Numbered from the stretch's first letter, positions 1-9,988 are shown. The stretch is 43,197 bases of DNA from Salisapilia sapeloensis (GCA_023334545.1 JAADVB010000165.1:1-43197), one strand, 5' to 3'. The notes: generated by a model not told the origin, from the letters alone. Numbers and translations are program-made.

Positions 1-1
1 A

Positions 2-217
2 ATCATTTCCGTATCGCCATACCAATGGAACGCCTTCCACGCCGGCCCACGACAATGTGTCGGTCAGCGCATGGCCATGATGGAGCTGAAGACTGTGCTG
101 GCACATATGCTGAGCAAGTACGATATCCATCTTACGGAGAAGGAGTACACGTACAGAATGTCAGGGATCTTGTCTGTCAAAGGCAAGGTGCTTGCTAAAA
201 TCAAGCGTCTCCATTAG
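2..217 (+). CDS. Cytochrome P450, C-terminal fragment (5' end outside window)
   Basis: The window opens inside an open frame of 71 codons ending in TAG at 215-217. It contains the P450 heme-binding loop FHAGPRQCVGQ (fits FxxGxRxCxG; the Cys at nt 56-58 is the heme thiolate ligand), followed by the usual L-helix (RMAMMELKTVLAHML) and a short C-terminal beta region. The protein would be a heme monooxygenase, normally ER-anchored. The substrate cannot be told from this fragment; the loop and L-helix look like the CYP4/CYP86 fatty-acid hydroxylase clan, which is an inference. It ends 127 bp before the stop of the convergent aldehyde dehydrogenase. A fatty-acid hydroxylase next to an aldehyde dehydrogenase would suit fatty-alcohol/aldehyde metabolism, but two adjacent genes do not prove a pathway. 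Confidence 0.85.
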   Translation: MISVSPYQWNAFHAGPRQCVGQRMAMMELKTVLAHMLSKYDIHLTEKEYTYRMSGILSVKGKVLAKIKRLH

Positions 218-344
218 CCTACGTACTGAAGTCAATGCGCAAACGAACAGCGACGTATGCAGAGAACATCCTCAAATATAATCACCACGCATGAAATGAA
301 CAGAATCAAACATGAATTTTGTTTGTTTTACTCAAGGTACCAAC

Positions 345-1853
345 TTATGGCAGACATCCCTCCGGACGCTTGATGATGACCGTCTTGTGCTCCAAGTAGT
401 TCTTGAGGCCTGGCTCACCGAGCTCACGGCCGATACCCGAGTCCTTGTATCCACCAAACGGCGTGTTAGCATCGAACACATCGTAGCAATTCACGTACAC
501 CGTGCCTGTGCGGATGCCATGCGTGATCTTGAGGATGTTGTCCATGCTCTGCGTGACGAGACCGGCACCAAGACCGTACTCGGAGTCGTTGGCGCGACGG
601 ATGACCTCATCCACATCGCTGAACTTGAGGACGCTCATCACGGGACCAAAGATCTCCTCTCGAGCGATCTTCATGTCGTCCTTGACGCCAGCGAAGATGG
701 TCGGCTCGACGAAGTATCCCTTGTCACCAACGCGCGTACCACCGGTGACGAGTTCTGCGCCCTCAGACTTGCCCTGGTCCACGTAGCTCAGAATCTTGTC
801 GAATTGCTTCTGGTCGATCTGAGCACCTTGGTTCGTATCGGGGGAGAACGGGTCACCAACACGACGGTTGGAAGCACGCTTAGCGGCCTTCTCAAGGAAC
901 TCGTCGTATACCTTTTCGTGCACAAACACACGGCTTCCGGCGATGCAGCACTGGCCCTGGTTGAGGAAGATACCCGTTTCCGTCTGATCAAGCGCTAGCT
1001 CCATGTCAGCGTCATCCATGACGATGTTGGCGCTCTTGCCTCCGAGCTCCAACGTCACACGCTTCAGGTTGTCCACGTGGGAATTGCGCATGATCTCGTA
1101 TCCTACACTCGTGCTGCCAGTGAATGCCACCTTGTCGACATCCTTGTGCTTCATAAGCGAGGCACCAGCAGTGGCACCAAAACCTGGCAGGAGATTCAAC
1201 ACACCCTCTGGGTATCCAGCCTCTGCAGCCAGTTCAGCGACGCGCAGGGCACTCAGAGGCGTCTGCTCTGCCGGCTTCATGACGACGGTGCATCCGGTCG
1301 AGAGAGCTGGGCCAAGTTTCCACGCCATCATCGCCAACGGGAAGTTCCATGGAATGATTTGGGCGCACACACCCACGGGTTCCATCCGGCTGTAGCAGAA
1401 GTGGTCCGTGCTCAGCGGGATCGTCTGGCCGTGGATCTTGTCGGCCCACCCAGCGTAGTAGCGGTAGGTCTTAAGCACAAGCTCGAGATCCGCGTGTCTG
1501 GCTTCGGCGAGAGGCTTGCCGTTGTCCATGGCCTCTAACGCCGCCAACTCGTCAATATTCGCCTCGATCAAGTCGGCGAGTTTGTACATGAGTCTTCCAC
1601 GCTCGGCACCTGACATGCGTCGCCATGGTCCATCGTCGAAGGCTTTGCGAGCTGCGGCAACAGCACGGTTCACATCCTCTTCGGTGGCTTCCTGGACGGA
1701 TGCGAGCTTCTTTTCCGTGGCCGGGTCAAACGTGTCGAAGGTCTTTCCTTCGGCTGCGTCGACGAATTTGTTGTTGATGAATAGCTGGGTCTGCTTGATG
1801 GGCACGTGGCCTGCGCTCGAGAAAGAGCGTTTAGCGAACTGGCGGAGCATCAT
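345..1853 (-). CDS. Aldehyde dehydrogenase, mitochondrial ALDH2/ALDH1 class
   Basis: Intronless 502-aa protein, the normal length for the family. It oxidises aldehydes to carboxylic acids with NAD+. Residues 1-15 (MMLRQFAKRSFSSAG) are basic, hydroxylated and free of acidic residues, as in a mitochondrial presequence. Visible family landmarks are PWNFP with the transition-state Asn at 170, the nucleotide-binding FTGSTSVG at 244-251, the general base Glu at 269 in VTLELGG, the nucleophile Cys at 302/303 in GQCCIAG, and EEIFGP at 399-404. ATG at 1851-1853 is followed by a second ATG; either gives the same presequence. An initiator-like element lies about 50 nt upstream. It is convergent with the P450 fragment. 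The class is secure, the exact aldehyde is not. Confidence 0.95.
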   Translation of the reverse strand: MMLRQFAKRSFSSAGHVPIKQTQLFINNKFVDAAEGKTFDTFDPATEKKLASVQEATEEDVNRAVAAARKAFDDGPWRRMSGAERGRLMYKLADLIEANIDELAALEAMDNGKPLAEARHADLELVLKTYRYYAGWADKIHGQTIPLSTDHFCYSRMEPVGVCAQIIPWNFPLAMMAWKLGPALSTGCTVVMKPAEQTPLSALRVAELAAEAGYPEGVLNLLPGFGATAGASLMKHKDVDKVAFTGSTSVGYEIMRNSHVDNLKRVTLELGGKSANIVMDDADMELALDQTETGIFLNQGQCCIAGSRVFVHEKVYDEFLEKAAKRASNRRVGDPFSPDTNQGAQIDQKQFDKILSYVDQGKSEGAELVTGGTRVGDKGYFVEPTIFAGVKDDMKIAREEIFGPVMSVLKFSDVDEVIRRANDSEYGLGAGLVTQSMDNILKITHGIRTGTVYVNCYDVFDANTPFGGYKDSGIGRELGEPGLKNYLEHKTVIIKRPEGCLP

Positions 1854-3871
1854 GATGCTTGTCGTAGTCGAGGGTCTATCTGCGTGGTTGGGCGCAAGAA
1901 AGGAAATGGATCTTTAGCTCTTTGGACCTGCCTCGAACATCGCTCGGGCGTTTCACCTTCGATCGGATGCTCCCAAGTTCAAGTTGAAGCTGTCTCCATT
2001 CTGAAACGCCGTTTGCCAGTACCAGCGTTGCGTTTCGGCGCGTTTGGATCGATCAGAAAGAGTGTGGAGATGACGAACCCTAGATTTGTATGTTCTTAGG
2101 ACGAGCGGGGTGGAGCGACAAGTATAAGATGATATATTTTCCAGACAGGGTTTACCACGCCGAGAGCTCGGAAACGCAATGCTGCACATTGCCTGCCTCG
2201 TGATTTCTACAGGTGTTCCTCCCTTGACTGGAACTCTCTATTAGATCTTTCAATGGGCGATATGTAAACCGAGGCGTTTTGCAATCGAATTTAACGTTCA
2301 CCTCGCTTTTACAATGTACTGTCAACGGGTGCACGAATGCAACGGACAAACAACTAAGCGGAGGGCATGCTGAATTTAACTCCAGTACCGAAGCACAAGG
2401 TCGGGGCAAGAGTTCGGTCAGCAGCTCTATCTCACAGCAGCATTAAATTTGTCGATCTAGTGAACCAGTACGGAGACATGACGGGAAAGGACGTTGATTG
2501 ATGATAGAATGTAGCTGTACGTAGAATGGTAAAAGTCAAGAGGGAAAACGATTTTGCTACAGTCCTACTACCCTCCGTGCCGTCAATTTGCATATTGCCG
2601 ACTCACAAAGAGACTCTAGCAATTTATTCAGTTGGAGTCAGGATTGACTGAGCTAGTACTCTTTATGTGTACCACTGTTGACTCAGGTTCTGCAGGTGGA
2701 CAAGCTTTACATCTCAGCGATCAAATGTCGACGACTAATTTCGTCACTAAGGAGCTTCCGGAGTTACTGAAAAGAAAATAGTCTCGAAACAGATCGACAT
2801 GCTTGCCTCGACCCTAAGCGTACTTTTATTGCTTACTCACAATAGCATTTCATGCCAGCCAGTATGATTGCTGCCGATAAAGTAAATTCACCTTTTCATC
2901 CTCAGCATGCAAGCGGTCTCTTTGTGATCACGCTGTGGACACGCAATATAATTTGATACGACGTTGATTCTGCCCGCACGTCATGCCTTGCGCTTGGTGA
3001 ATCGTCACCAAATCAAACTCTATACCGTTTGCCAGTGCATGAGCGGTAAGTGCTGACTCAAGCCACATCAAGTTGGTGGTAGGAATGCGCGTGTTTCTGA
3101 CTTGTGCGAAATTTGGAAGAGTCACGTTACTGGTAGCCTGGTTTTGAGCACCACTGCTCGTTCTTGCTGTGGTAAGTGCATTCCGACCTTGGTGTCTTGT
3201 ATTCCATGTACTCGGAAATCATCATTTTGTCTGCTGGGATGATCGCAGCTGTCATAAATATGCAATCTCTTCGTGCTCACAGGCTCCACATCAGCATACT
3301 TTCTAACATAAGCGTTCAGCCTCCACATGACATTTAAATGCTTCAAGCTTACTACCTTGCGTTTCAGCTAAAATGTCGGCATCTGCTCTTCAACTACAAA
3401 ATTCCTGGATATCATTTACAGTTCATGGTTTGCTGTCTATACTTGGCATAAATTCGGGTGAAGATCGAAGATATCTGTCATGAAGCATAGAGCGAAAAAG
3501 CTTTTAGAATAAAACGAAGGTATTCATGCATCCTATCGTTTCTCCAAGCATGCACAGGAACAAACCAGTCGTCGTAAACATTTATGTCGTAAAGCTCTAC
3601 AAAGCATGACTTCTTTTTTAACTGACACCAAAGACTAGTCGAGGAAAATTGATATACTTTAACAAAATCATTCAAGCCAACGCAAGCTACGTACCGACAG
3701 CAGAGCATCTTTGTCCACAATCCTGCTTTCGCTACGGATAAATTACGATTGCACTGATTTGTACTGGTGAAGAAGGATGGTTATGCGTATACATGTAGTA
3801 GCCAGTCTATTCCGATCTGCACGGCAGCCGGCCACAAAGAGAGTAACTCGAGCTCCATATACAATAGGTTT
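1854..3871. other. Gene-poor AT-rich stretch between ALDH and C1D
   Basis: About 2 kb. The first 150 bp are the upstream region of the aldehyde dehydrogenase. The rest has only short open frames (under 85 codons) without recognisable motifs, low-complexity protein signatures or plausible splice partners. I found no tRNA-like fold and no secretion-signal/RXLR-type frame. I see nothing supportable in it beyond possible promoter and 3' flanks. Confidence 0.5.
1903..1909 (-). promoter_or_regulatory. Oomycete-type initiator (Inr) candidate for the aldehyde dehydrogenase
   Basis: On the minus strand the sequence is CCATTTC inside GATCCATTTCCTTTC. It matches the oomycete initiator consensus YCAYTYY and lies about 50 nt before the ATG at 1853, a usual distance for transcription starts in Phytophthora-like genes. 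A 7-mer this degenerate can occur by chance. Confidence 0.35.
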
Positions 3872-4478
3872 CTAATTTCGTTTTTGCTTCTTGATCTTCT
3901 TTCTACCCTTGGCACCGCTGCCAGAACGCTTTTTAGTCGCCTTGTCTGCGCTTGTGCTCGAACTAGCGGCAGAAGGCTCGATCGTCTGCTGATCAGAGCT
4001 AAGTGCATGCTTGACCATACGCGCAGCAGCCTCTTTATCCACCCTAACTTTGGGCTCCTCCAATTGTCGTTCCGTGTCTTTAATTTTCTGAATAAAAGTC
4101 TTGACTCGGTCCTACATACCATAGTTTCCATGAGTTCGTTTATGATGAAGACTGAAGCGATACACAGTGTCATGTACCAGCTCTTGCTTCACATGCGTTT
4201 GTCTGATGTCTTTACTTGTCACACCTTGTGTCTTTAAATGCACATAGAGGAGTGCATTAAGAGAGTAGGCTATAAAAAAGTATCAATGCTCAGTCGACAG
4301 GAGTGATTGGGAAGCAATGGAAGGTCATACCAAGGGCGACGTTCTTTTTCGCACGCTCCACTGGCGTCATCTCATTCACTAGATCGTGTACATTTTCTGC
4401 ATTTGCAGTAAAGTCACTCAGTTCCTTGTCGACCGTCGCGAGTGTCTCCTCCACCGCATCGAATGCATCCACACTCAT
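3872..4478 (-). CDS. C1D/Rrp47 (Lrp1)-family nuclear exosome cofactor, three exons
   Basis: Exons (minus strand) 4331-4478, 4178-4269 and 3872-4111 join in frame across GT-AG introns of 61 and 66 nt to give about 159 aa. The N-terminal half has the Sas10/Utp3/C1D signature: a helix ending EMTPVERAKKNVAL, then AYSLNALLYVHLKTQGV and HVKQEL, then DRVKTFIQKIKDTERQLEEP. It follows human C1D block by block, including the RMVKHAL segment. The tail (KKRSGSGAKGRKKIKKQKRN) is a basic RNA-binding/nuclear localisation tail. C1D proteins bind the Rrp6 exonuclease and help process rRNA, snoRNA and snRNA. The longer frame upstream begins with TTG, so I chose ATG 4476-4478. Odd point: the second join lacks the roughly seven residues (ERIRVYM in human) usually found between KQEL and the next helix. 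The last donor choice may therefore be wrong, although a TAG at 4112-4114 forces an acceptor there. It is divergent from the Yippee gene (200 bp between start codons). Confidence 0.85.
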
Positions 4479-4678
4479 ACTTGTCAAGTCTGTTGGTTAG
4501 CACGTGTTTCCTCCTATTGATTGTATGTCATATACATTGTAGTAGATAAAGTTGTGTCAATATTATCAATGGACTTTTATGATCTAAATACACATTTTAT
4601 CTGATAACATACAAACGCCAAAGTCAAAGCTTCTTGGACCAAATCCCTGGGAGTCGCATTCTTTCTGCACACTAGGTC

Positions 4679-5457
4679 ATGGCTCCCCTCGTTATCGTAC
4701 GAAGCGGCTCGACGCATGTCGAATATCGCGATAGCTTGTCAAGTGACTCGAGCTCAGATTCTGACAGTTCTTCGGACTCGAATGAAGAAGACCAGGAGCA
4801 CACTGCTTCGGATCAAGCAGTGGATGCGAAAGGAGGGAACCGCGGACTGCTTGGCATTAAGCGCCAATTGAGTAAGCTCAAAGCTCGGAAGCTTCTCAAA
4901 GTCGACAAGTCCGAGTCCTCCACTGGTTTTTCGGAAGAACTGCGTGATCTCGGCGGCATGCAAGCATTCCGGTAACATTATAGCATCTTGCTCATCTCTG
5001 TTGTGCTGACCTCGGTAAATGATACATTGCAGCTGTGTCGAATGTGGAAGCGTAGTAGCAACGAGAGAAGATGTCGTCGCCAAATCCTTTTTCGGACGAA
5101 CTGGCAAGGCTTTTCTTATGAACAACATGTACCTTGTATATCTTGCCTAGTGCTTACATGCAGTAACCATGCTTTTCCTTAGGTTTAACGTGCGCACTGG
5201 GTCACCTCGCAATAGAGCTCTCATGACTGGCATGCACACCATCACAGACGTCTCGTGTGGCCTCTGCCATACGAACCTCGGATGGAAATATGTAAATTCT
5301 CTTTGTGCGCTTGCTGCCTACGTCTCTAAGAGCTAAGAGCTGCTCGGCATAGATCAAAGCAATGGAGTCTTCTCAAAAGTACAAGGAAGGCAAGTTTATC
5401 ATGGAAAAGGCGGTGGTGCAGGACGATGCGGAGGACACGCCGTGGAAGCAGTACTGA
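4679..5457 (+). CDS. Yippee-like zinc-binding protein with acidic Ser-rich N-terminal extension, four exons
   Basis: Exons 4679-4971, 5033-5128, 5183-5291 and 5353-5457 splice in frame (introns of 61, 54 and 61 nt, all GT-AG) to 200 aa. The Yippee domain fills the C-terminal half: CVECGSVVATREDVVAKSFF, FGRTGKAFLMNN, FNVRTGSPRNRALMTGMHTI, CGLCHTNLGWKY and SSQKYKEGKFIMEKA. The two CxxC pairs (CVEC, CGLC) that bind one Zn are intact. Yippee folds resemble cereblon/Mis18 zinc domains; family members occur at the nucleus/centrosome or act in degradation complexes. About 97 residues precede the domain, including SLSSDSSSDSDSSSDSNEED, which looks like a casein-kinase-II substrate tract. Typical YPEL proteins are about 120 aa with almost no extension. 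The stop lies 52 bp from the stop of the convergent SmB gene. Confidence 0.93.
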
Positions 5458-5509
5458 CCGGCACCATCAAATGAAACACGTTTTTACCTGCATAAAGCTC
5501 TTGTGACGT

Positions 5510-6372
5510 TTATTGACCAGGCGGTGGGGGAGGCATATTGTTATTATATGGCGGCGGAGGTCCACGAGGGTTGGCGCCGTTGTTGGGGGCCATGCCAGGC
5601 GGCGGAGGAGGAGCGCCCATGCCAGGCGGTGGGGGCGGACCACCCATGCCAGGCGGCGGCATCATTCCGCCCGCTCCTCTCGGAGCCATCGGAGGCGGTG
5701 CAGCGCCACGACCACGGCCGTACGCTTGCGGAGGTGCACTCGCTGCGACTACAGAGAGATAGGAGTTAGTAAAGGTAGAACGGATGGAGGTTCCATCAAA
5801 CTAAGATCATTGGTAGGTTTGAATTAAGTATGCTCATGCCCACAAGGTTCGGAAGGACATACATCCAGCCACCGTTCACCTCATTATATCAATGGGGTCA
5901 CTTATCTGTTCGTTTTTATCATCTGGAACCTTTAGAAAAACAGTATCGTACCTTGTCCAGGTGGCACCATGCCAGGAGCAGCTCCTCCGACTCCGCGCAT
6001 AGGGGCTGCTAGACCCATAGGAGCAGATCCTGCAGGTGCGGCGGGAACACCACGACCGGCAGCCCGAGCCACACCAGGTCCAGCAGTCGCTTTCGTGTCC
6101 TCGGCTTTGTTGAGCGGCGGGCCATCCACAGATAACGAGACGACGTTTTCTCCTCGAAGGAGAACGAGTCCCAAGTGACGCTTCTCTGTGCGTTCTTCTG
6201 ACGTGTTATTTCCCTTGGCCTTTTTCAGCGTGCGGAACTCTTCGCAATCACCCAATACGAGGTTCATGTGCTTATCGAAAGCGAGAAAGTAGCCGAGGAG
6301 CACTCGAGTGTCCTGCAGCGTCACCTTCAGGCGATAATTGATGTAATTGAGCATCTTGCTACTCTTGCTCAT
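5510..6372 (-). CDS. Spliceosomal Sm protein B (SmB/SNRPB)
   Basis: Two main exons, 5952-6372 and 5510-5748, join across a 203-nt GT-AG intron (G|TC phase) to 219 aa; human SmB is 231-240 aa. Residues 1-85 form the Sm fold: [20 protein letters not shown], the Sm1 block with [16 protein letters not shown], and the Sm2 block [20 protein letters not shown]. The tail is Gly/Pro/Met-rich, with an arginine-glycine patch ([11 protein letters not shown]) and PPPGM repeats like the proline-rich ligand motifs of SmB/B'. It is a core subunit of U1, U2, U4 and U5 snRNPs. A possible first exon lies upstream: ATG at 6456-6458 sits directly before a GT donor (6455), and an acceptor at 6376-6377 would give M-V-M-S-K-S-S-K, close to human MTVGKSSK. 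If so, the gene extends to 6458 with an 80-nt intron. Confidence 0.93.
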
Positions 6373-6458
6373 GACCTGGAATACGGTTTAGCATAAGAGT
6401 TTGTGGTAGAATAATGTATAAAGAGCGAAAAGTAAGCAAAATACGGCGTACGCACCAT

Positions 6459-7819
6459 CTTTCTTCGACGCAGCTATCGTCTTGCGACCTGTGTAAGTGT
6501 CTTTTACCTCGGGGATACGAAGTTGGGGCCTAGTACTGCTGGGCAACGAACAGGACGGTCGAAAGAGTACACCCGTTGGCTTCCTGCGATCAAAAGTTGT
6601 TTGGTTGGGATTTGTGTTTTTGGTTGGTACTATAGTGGTACCATGATGGATCACATGCTAGATCCTAGCTATCAAGCTATGCTGACTGCATCATACAGAA
6701 TTTGAGCGATACCAAGAGCTAGTGTACTCGATGCGAGAATTTCGCGACAGAGCGTTAGCAGGTGCTTCTTTTGAGATGACGATAGATTTCGAAACTAATC
6801 CAAAATAAACATAGAACAGTACAACCCATCCGTTAAAATCATTATAGCTCATTCTGTAGATTTAAATATAGGAAGAACAAGTCTTATGTTGTTAAATCTA
6901 AAGCGAGCTATGATCTCGGTGTATCAATTGATACCCTGTTAGAGGTGTGCTTCCATGCAGACTGATTAGACGCTAAGAAATTATCAGTAAAACTAATTTG
7001 TCTTAGCTTGGTGGTTGTGCTGGCATAAACCGGCAATACATAGGGAAGGATGTCTGTCATTTGTACGGATTTTAGACTCGCGCTGCTTTCGTATTTTCAT
7101 CAAATCATCGTTCCATGAAACCATACTTGGAGTTGTCAGTAAGCCAATGCGAGCATACCAAACTCACTGGGCACGCTGCTTGCATCAAGTAGTAAACAAT
7201 TTAAATCAGTTTATATTACAAGTCTAGTGTTTTAGGAACTCGTACTGGTTGTCAAAGCAGCTACAATGATTCTGCTTTAGAAGCGAGAATGCACTCAAGC
7301 GGAAGTAGACGAAACAAACAATTGGACCTTGAACTTCTTTATGAGCCTTATTTTTGATAGCAAAGCAGAGGTCTGTCTTACTGAATTGGCAGCGACGACA
7401 ACAAAATTAAGCTACCTAAGTTATATGCCAAATTTCTTTTTAGTTTATATTTTATCAATTACTTGTAGCTATCGCGTTAACTTCAGTTGAAAAGTACTAC
7501 TTAATGTACAAAGACAGTTTATTAGCATATCAAGTAGCATACCATATTGTAGCAAGCTCATAAAACTCTACTGACCTATCATGTTCCTAAGCGTAGCACC
7601 TTTGTCTGACTTCCAATGATACTTGTTAGACTCAGAGGGCAGCAAGTATTAGTAGCACGTTCATTTCAGCAATCATAATAATGCTAGCTCGAACATTTTT
7701 GTACTTTTTCGACTATGAACAAAAAACTCAAAAGTACATGTGAAACACTAGTACGAATGATTGTGATCGTATTTCTTGAAAGTTTAAAGTTGTCTAAAAG
7801 ACGGTCACTACACGCATAC
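6459..7819. other. AT-rich intergenic stretch between SmB and ferric reductase
   Basis: About 1.36 kb. The first roughly 100 bp are the likely 5' leader and promoter of SmB (minus strand). The rest has frames of up to about 88 codons on either strand that show no family motif and run through A/T homopolymers. I see no RNA gene or repeat. Confidence 0.45.
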
Positions 7820-9988
7820 CTAGATTGCAAACGATTTCTTGTGCAACGCGAAATCTGGCGCCGAAAGCTTGCTCGCATGCACAGAAACGCTCGTCTGAAG
7901 CTGCTCTGGGCCGCAGATGTAGATGTCAGCATCAACATTCGATCCATACTGGTCCTTGACCTTTTTGTGAACCGATGACAGAATCGACGCGATGTCAGGA
8001 CGCGTTTCGACTATGGTGAAATTTCCTGGTAACTTCGACGTTGTCTGTGTCATAGTCGATTTCACTGGTGTAGAAACTTGGTGATATCCGAGCTCTTCCT
8101 GTCCATAATCGCCTGCTGAGCCGTGCTTTTCATTCTTGAAAGTTGAAAGGAACAGTGCCACTCCGCTGAACAATAACGCTCCACATACTGCTGCAATCAT
8201 CATAAACAATTGTTCCACGTACCAGTAGTGTCCATTAGGCACGGAGTAGTCGACGATGTAAAGACCAGCTGCTGCCCCCAAAGACGTCGTCAAGAAAAGT
8301 GTAAGACGACTGACCGGTAAACTAGCAGAGAAGGTCAATTCCTGCTCCCTGATCGGGTAGTGCCGTTGAATGCCTTCGTTTTCATTGAGAGAGTCTTCTT
8401 TTGCGTCTGGCGTCACATGCAAGTGAAATTCACTTTGCCAGTTTGAGTTCTGAGCGACCTTTTGCAGTAATTCGCTGTAGTCCTCAATGAAGTTACGGTC
8501 TCGAGTGGTCCATACAACCCATATCGACTGGGGCAGTGCAACTTCATTCGACTCGCAAGTAGTATCGCGGCCTTCAGCTTTGCAGACAAGATGCTCAAGC
8601 AGACTGAGGAACGGTGTCATGCCACTTCCACCACCGATGAGCACCAAGTGCGAGCCCGTTGTAAATTCCGATCCGTAGTAGCCATCCACTTCCATGGAAC
8701 TAAGCGTATTTTTCTTCATCATTTCTAATAACGACTTTGTGAATCCATTCTGCACTTTGATGTCCACTTGGAAAGATTGCTTGTTCCGCAACGGGCTGGA
8801 GCTGATGGTGAACGGATGCCATCTTTGACTAATCGACTTGTTTCTCAAATAGACGTATTGACCGGGACGAAAGTCGTCTGTGGAGGAAGCATTTCGGTGC
8901 AGTTCGAGCTGGAGAATGTGGTTGGAAATGTTGGTGTAAGAGAGGACGTTGGACTGACGGCGCGTGGTGAAGGATACAAGGCGGTAGAACATGTACATGC
9001 TCGTACCTGCCAACAGCCAGTATGCCATCTCATGGTAGTGCATGCATCCAAAGAGAACGAAGAGGATGTTCAACCAATGCACAATTGAGAATCCGGCAAA
9101 GTATACGCGTCGCACACGCTCTAATGAGCACAAGAAGACGATAGCCAAGGGCGCGTACGATAAAATACCCGAGAAGTTCCGCAAATTCTTGAATTGCCGT
9201 CTGTCGGAGCAGTCTGAACAGGGAAGGAATTTGTCGTTAATGGCGCCCTTCTGTCCCCAGAGGACAAAGTATAAAATTCCGTGCAATGTGTAGATGATGA
9301 ACGAAAAGTTACTGGTCCAGACGTGGTACTTGGCTGACCTCTCAGCCGATAGCGAAAGGAACTTGTGCAGGAAGGAGGAGCGGCACACGAGCCAAATGGA
9401 GAAAATTGTCGCCAAAAGGCCGTTCATTCCAGAATGGTGCGCAATCGACTTGAGGTATCCACCTCTTTCCAGTTTGCCTATCTTGGCATCATACCTGACC
9501 TTGCCAACAATGCAGCTGATCTGGATGGCAGCAAACACGATGATGTATGCCAAGTCGATACGGTCAATGTTGGGAAAGAAGGGTAGAGGACGCGTGAGGT
9601 TTAACCAGCGAGTAGGAGCTTGGTTGTCCGCAACACTAAGATTGGTTGATGTGAAGCGCACCATAGCGTAGTAAATGAATCCGGCCACTATAAATGGGAG
9701 TATAAACTCCGCAGCAATGAAGATTCCGTCAATTTTCCTCTTTTCCAATTTTTCCGTCATTACATGCTTGACATGGATCTGGTAGAGAGGCCAGCAAAGC
9801 CAGAACATCAGTGCCACCATTAGGACAAGACACAGTATTATGCCGATACGAGCAGCCCATGTTGCTGATGAAGTCGGAGCACTACGCTTCTGTAGCACAT
9901 GGCCGTTCGTTGGAGCTTTGGAGCTGTGAGGCGCTGGGTTACCAGGAGTGAGAGGCTCATCGAGAGCGACATCCCTTGACTTTGACAT
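7820..9988 (-). CDS. Ferric reductase / NADPH-oxidase-like transmembrane oxidoreductase
   Basis: Intronless, 722 aa. Like FRE and NOX proteins, it would pass electrons from NAD(P)H via FAD and two hemes across a membrane to Fe(III)/Cu(II) or oxygen. Membrane helices start near 48-68. The four heme ligands are visible with family spacing: His222 and His236 (14 apart) in YHVWTSNFSFIIYTLHG, and His304 and His317 (13 apart) in VHWLNILFVLFGCMH. The FAD motif HPFTIS is at 391-396, the NAD(P)H glycine loop GGGSGMTPF at 452-460, and the nucleotide-binding CGPE at 692-695. Unusually, two hydrophobic segments (about 561-580 and 592-615) and a Ser/Thr-rich linker separate the two halves of the NAD(P)H domain. 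There are no N-terminal EF-hands, so it is not a DUOX/NOX5 type. Iron reductase is more likely than superoxide generator, but the sequence alone does not settle this. The ATG at 9986-9988 is supported by an Inr-like element about 55 nt upstream. Confidence 0.9.
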   Translation of the reverse strand: MSKSRDVALDEPLTPGNPAPHSSKAPTNGHVLQKRSAPTSSATWAARIGIILCLVLMVALMFWLCWPLYQIHVKHVMTEKLEKRKIDGIFIAAEFILPFIVAGFIYYAMVRFTSTNLSVADNQAPTRWLNLTRPLPFFPNIDRIDLAYIIVFAAIQISCIVGKVRYDAKIGKLERGGYLKSIAHHSGMNGLLATIFSIWLVCRSSFLHKFLSLSAERSAKYHVWTSNFSFIIYTLHGILYFVLWGQKGAINDKFLPCSDCSDRRQFKNLRNFSGILSYAPLAIVFLCSLERVRRVYFAGFSIVHWLNILFVLFGCMHYHEMAYWLLAGTSMYMFYRLVSFTTRRQSNVLSYTNISNHILQLELHRNASSTDDFRPGQYVYLRNKSISQRWHPFTISSSPLRNKQSFQVDIKVQNGFTKSLLEMMKKNTLSSMEVDGYYGSEFTTGSHLVLIGGGSGMTPFLSLLEHLVCKAEGRDTTCESNEVALPQSIWVVWTTRDRNFIEDYSELLQKVAQNSNWQSEFHLHVTPDAKEDSLNENEGIQRHYPIREQELTFSASLPVSRLTLFLTTSLGAAAGLYIVDYSVPNGHYWYVEQLFMMIAAVCGALLFSGVALFLSTFKNEKHGSAGDYGQEELGYHQVSTPVKSTMTQTTSKLPGNFTIVETRPDIASILSSVHKKVKDQYGSNVDADIYICGPEQLQTSVSVHASKLSAPDFALHKKSFAI

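Noticed and set aside
312-998. 228-codon plus-strand frame over the aldehyde dehydrogenase
   Set aside because: It is the complement of a well-supported catalytic gene with all active-site residues on the minus strand.
1854-3871. Search for secreted effector genes (signal peptide plus RXLR/CHXC-like motifs)
   Set aside because: No frame here or in the other gene-poor stretches shows a signal peptide followed by such motifs.
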